A stretch of 33,711 nt of DNA, from positions 5,257 through 38,967 of the forward strand of contig WELA01006423.1 of the NCBI GenBank assembly GCA_009602735.1. Reading direction: 5' to 3'. Position 1 is the stretch's first letter, and the number at the start of each line of letters is the position of its first letter. The position numbers and the translations under genes are program-made. The notes beneath the pieces were generated by a model. It did no database searches, was not told the origin of the DNA, and worked only from the letters and a program-made list of their open reading frames with translations. Source of the DNA: Mesotaenium endlicherianum (taxonomy: Eukaryota; Streptophyta; Zygnematophyceae; Zygnematales; Mesotaeniaceae). This document shows, one piece after another, positions 33,056-33,711 of this stretch.

Positions 33056-33261
33056 ACGAGGACAAGACTAAGTTGAAGGAGCTGCAGGAGGAGTGGTGGG
33101 GTGTGCACAAGCAGCAGATGGCCGATGAGCTGGCCCATCTGCTGCGCCCTCATCGCCACACCTGTCGCCGCCTGCAGGTACTGCCCTGGCTTGTGCAAGG
33201 ACTCCTCCTCCTCTGAGGGGAGCTCGTTAATAGAAGGAAACTGACCTTCTGTTGTAGCCAT
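33056..33261. other. Candidate exon of an unknown gene, strand uncertain
   Basis: Two readings compete. On the plus strand, 33056-33177 is open between an AG acceptor and CAG|GTACTG donor. It encodes a charged, helix-like segment (KLKELQEEWWGVHKQQMADE). On the minus strand, an ATG at 33261 opens MATTEGQFPSINELPSEEEE, which looks like a genuine N-terminus and is followed by possible donors near 33165-33185. I do not recognise either protein with confidence. Confidence 0.25.
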
Positions 33262-33711
33262 GGCCTAGCTTAGCCGTAAGGTTAAGAGAGTCTATGGACA
33301 AGTCGAAGAGGGGGGGTGTGCCCTCCCAACTGTGGCAGGCTGCGGTCGTCCGTGTGCCAAGCTTGAGCGTGAGGAGACAAGGTGCAGCTGCAGCGTTGGG
33401 GGCTTGCGAGAGCGATGGAAGCACTGTGTACTTCACCTCTGGGTACTTGTTGGGTACTTCAGCTCTCGATGTGGAGGGTGGACTGCGCTCCATAGACCAG
33501 TCGGCCCTTTCAGCTTTGAGAATGCGCGCCTGGGCTCAGGGGCAGACAGCTGGCAGGCTGGCAGGCTGGCACGAAGGCACGTAGGAGGCAGTCAAGTGTC
33601 AACAAGAGTATAGGAGGATGAGGGAAGGGGGGTTGGGAGGACGGGGGAGGGTGGGAGGGTGGGAGGAAGGTGGAGGGTGGGAGGAAGGTGGAGGGTGGGG
33701 CTCCAGGCCCC
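33262..33711. other. Right edge, G-rich repeat
   Basis: A GGCTGGCA-type repeat occurs at about 33548-33572. A GGTGGGAGGAAGGTGGAGGGTGGGA repeat runs from about 33640 to the end. No gene is recognised. Confidence 0.6.

Overview
This is a nuclear window from a photosynthetic eukaryote of the green plant lineage, most likely a streptophyte alga or early-diverging plant; I cannot name the genus. The evidence is multi-exon genes with GT-AG introns and in-phase junctions, a plant-type rhamnogalacturonan lyase, a plant-type polyol/monosaccharide transporter, and a plant-type plastid CxxC protein. Exons are mostly GC-rich. Introns carry long TG, CT and poly-G tracts, and some poly-G tracts run into N bases (assembly gaps). 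I built the gene models by matching splice phases by hand; five complete multi-exon models close with a reading frame that is an exact multiple of three.

Layout, left to right: (1) ~667-2302 (+), the 3' end of a glycyl-tRNA synthetase gene. (2) 4043-2723 (-), a two-exon Clot/TXNDC17-type thioredoxin with an unusual N-terminal membrane segment. (3) 5111-9992 (+), a five-exon sugar/polyol H+ symporter of the plant PLT/PMT type. (4) 10906-11103 (+), a 65-codon COA3-like cytochrome oxidase assembly factor. (5) 11212-16759 (+), starting only 108 bp later, a six-exon 481-aa PP-loop protein that looks like the bacterial MurL family (UDP-MurNAc-L-Ala-L-Glu epimerase). (6) 20047-18571 (-), a four-exon predicted plastid protein with two CxxC motifs. 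(7) 21413-28414 (+), a six-exon 734-aa secreted PL4 rhamnogalacturonan endolyase. (8) 28415-33711, a gene-poor, AT-richer tail. It holds two nested Mutator-type non-autonomous transposons, each with a perfect 9-bp target duplication, a possible reverse-transcriptase relic, and a weak candidate exon near the right edge.

The genes do not form one pathway. They are mostly housekeeping (tRNA charging, redox, respiration), sugar uptake and cell-wall functions. The most interesting item is the nuclear, intron-containing MurL-like gene. If the family assignment holds, it suggests a route for placing D-glutamate into peptidoglycan precursors in a eukaryote, possibly for a plastid wall. This is inference from motifs, not proof. 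The second most interesting item is the nested transposon pair at 30021-31706.
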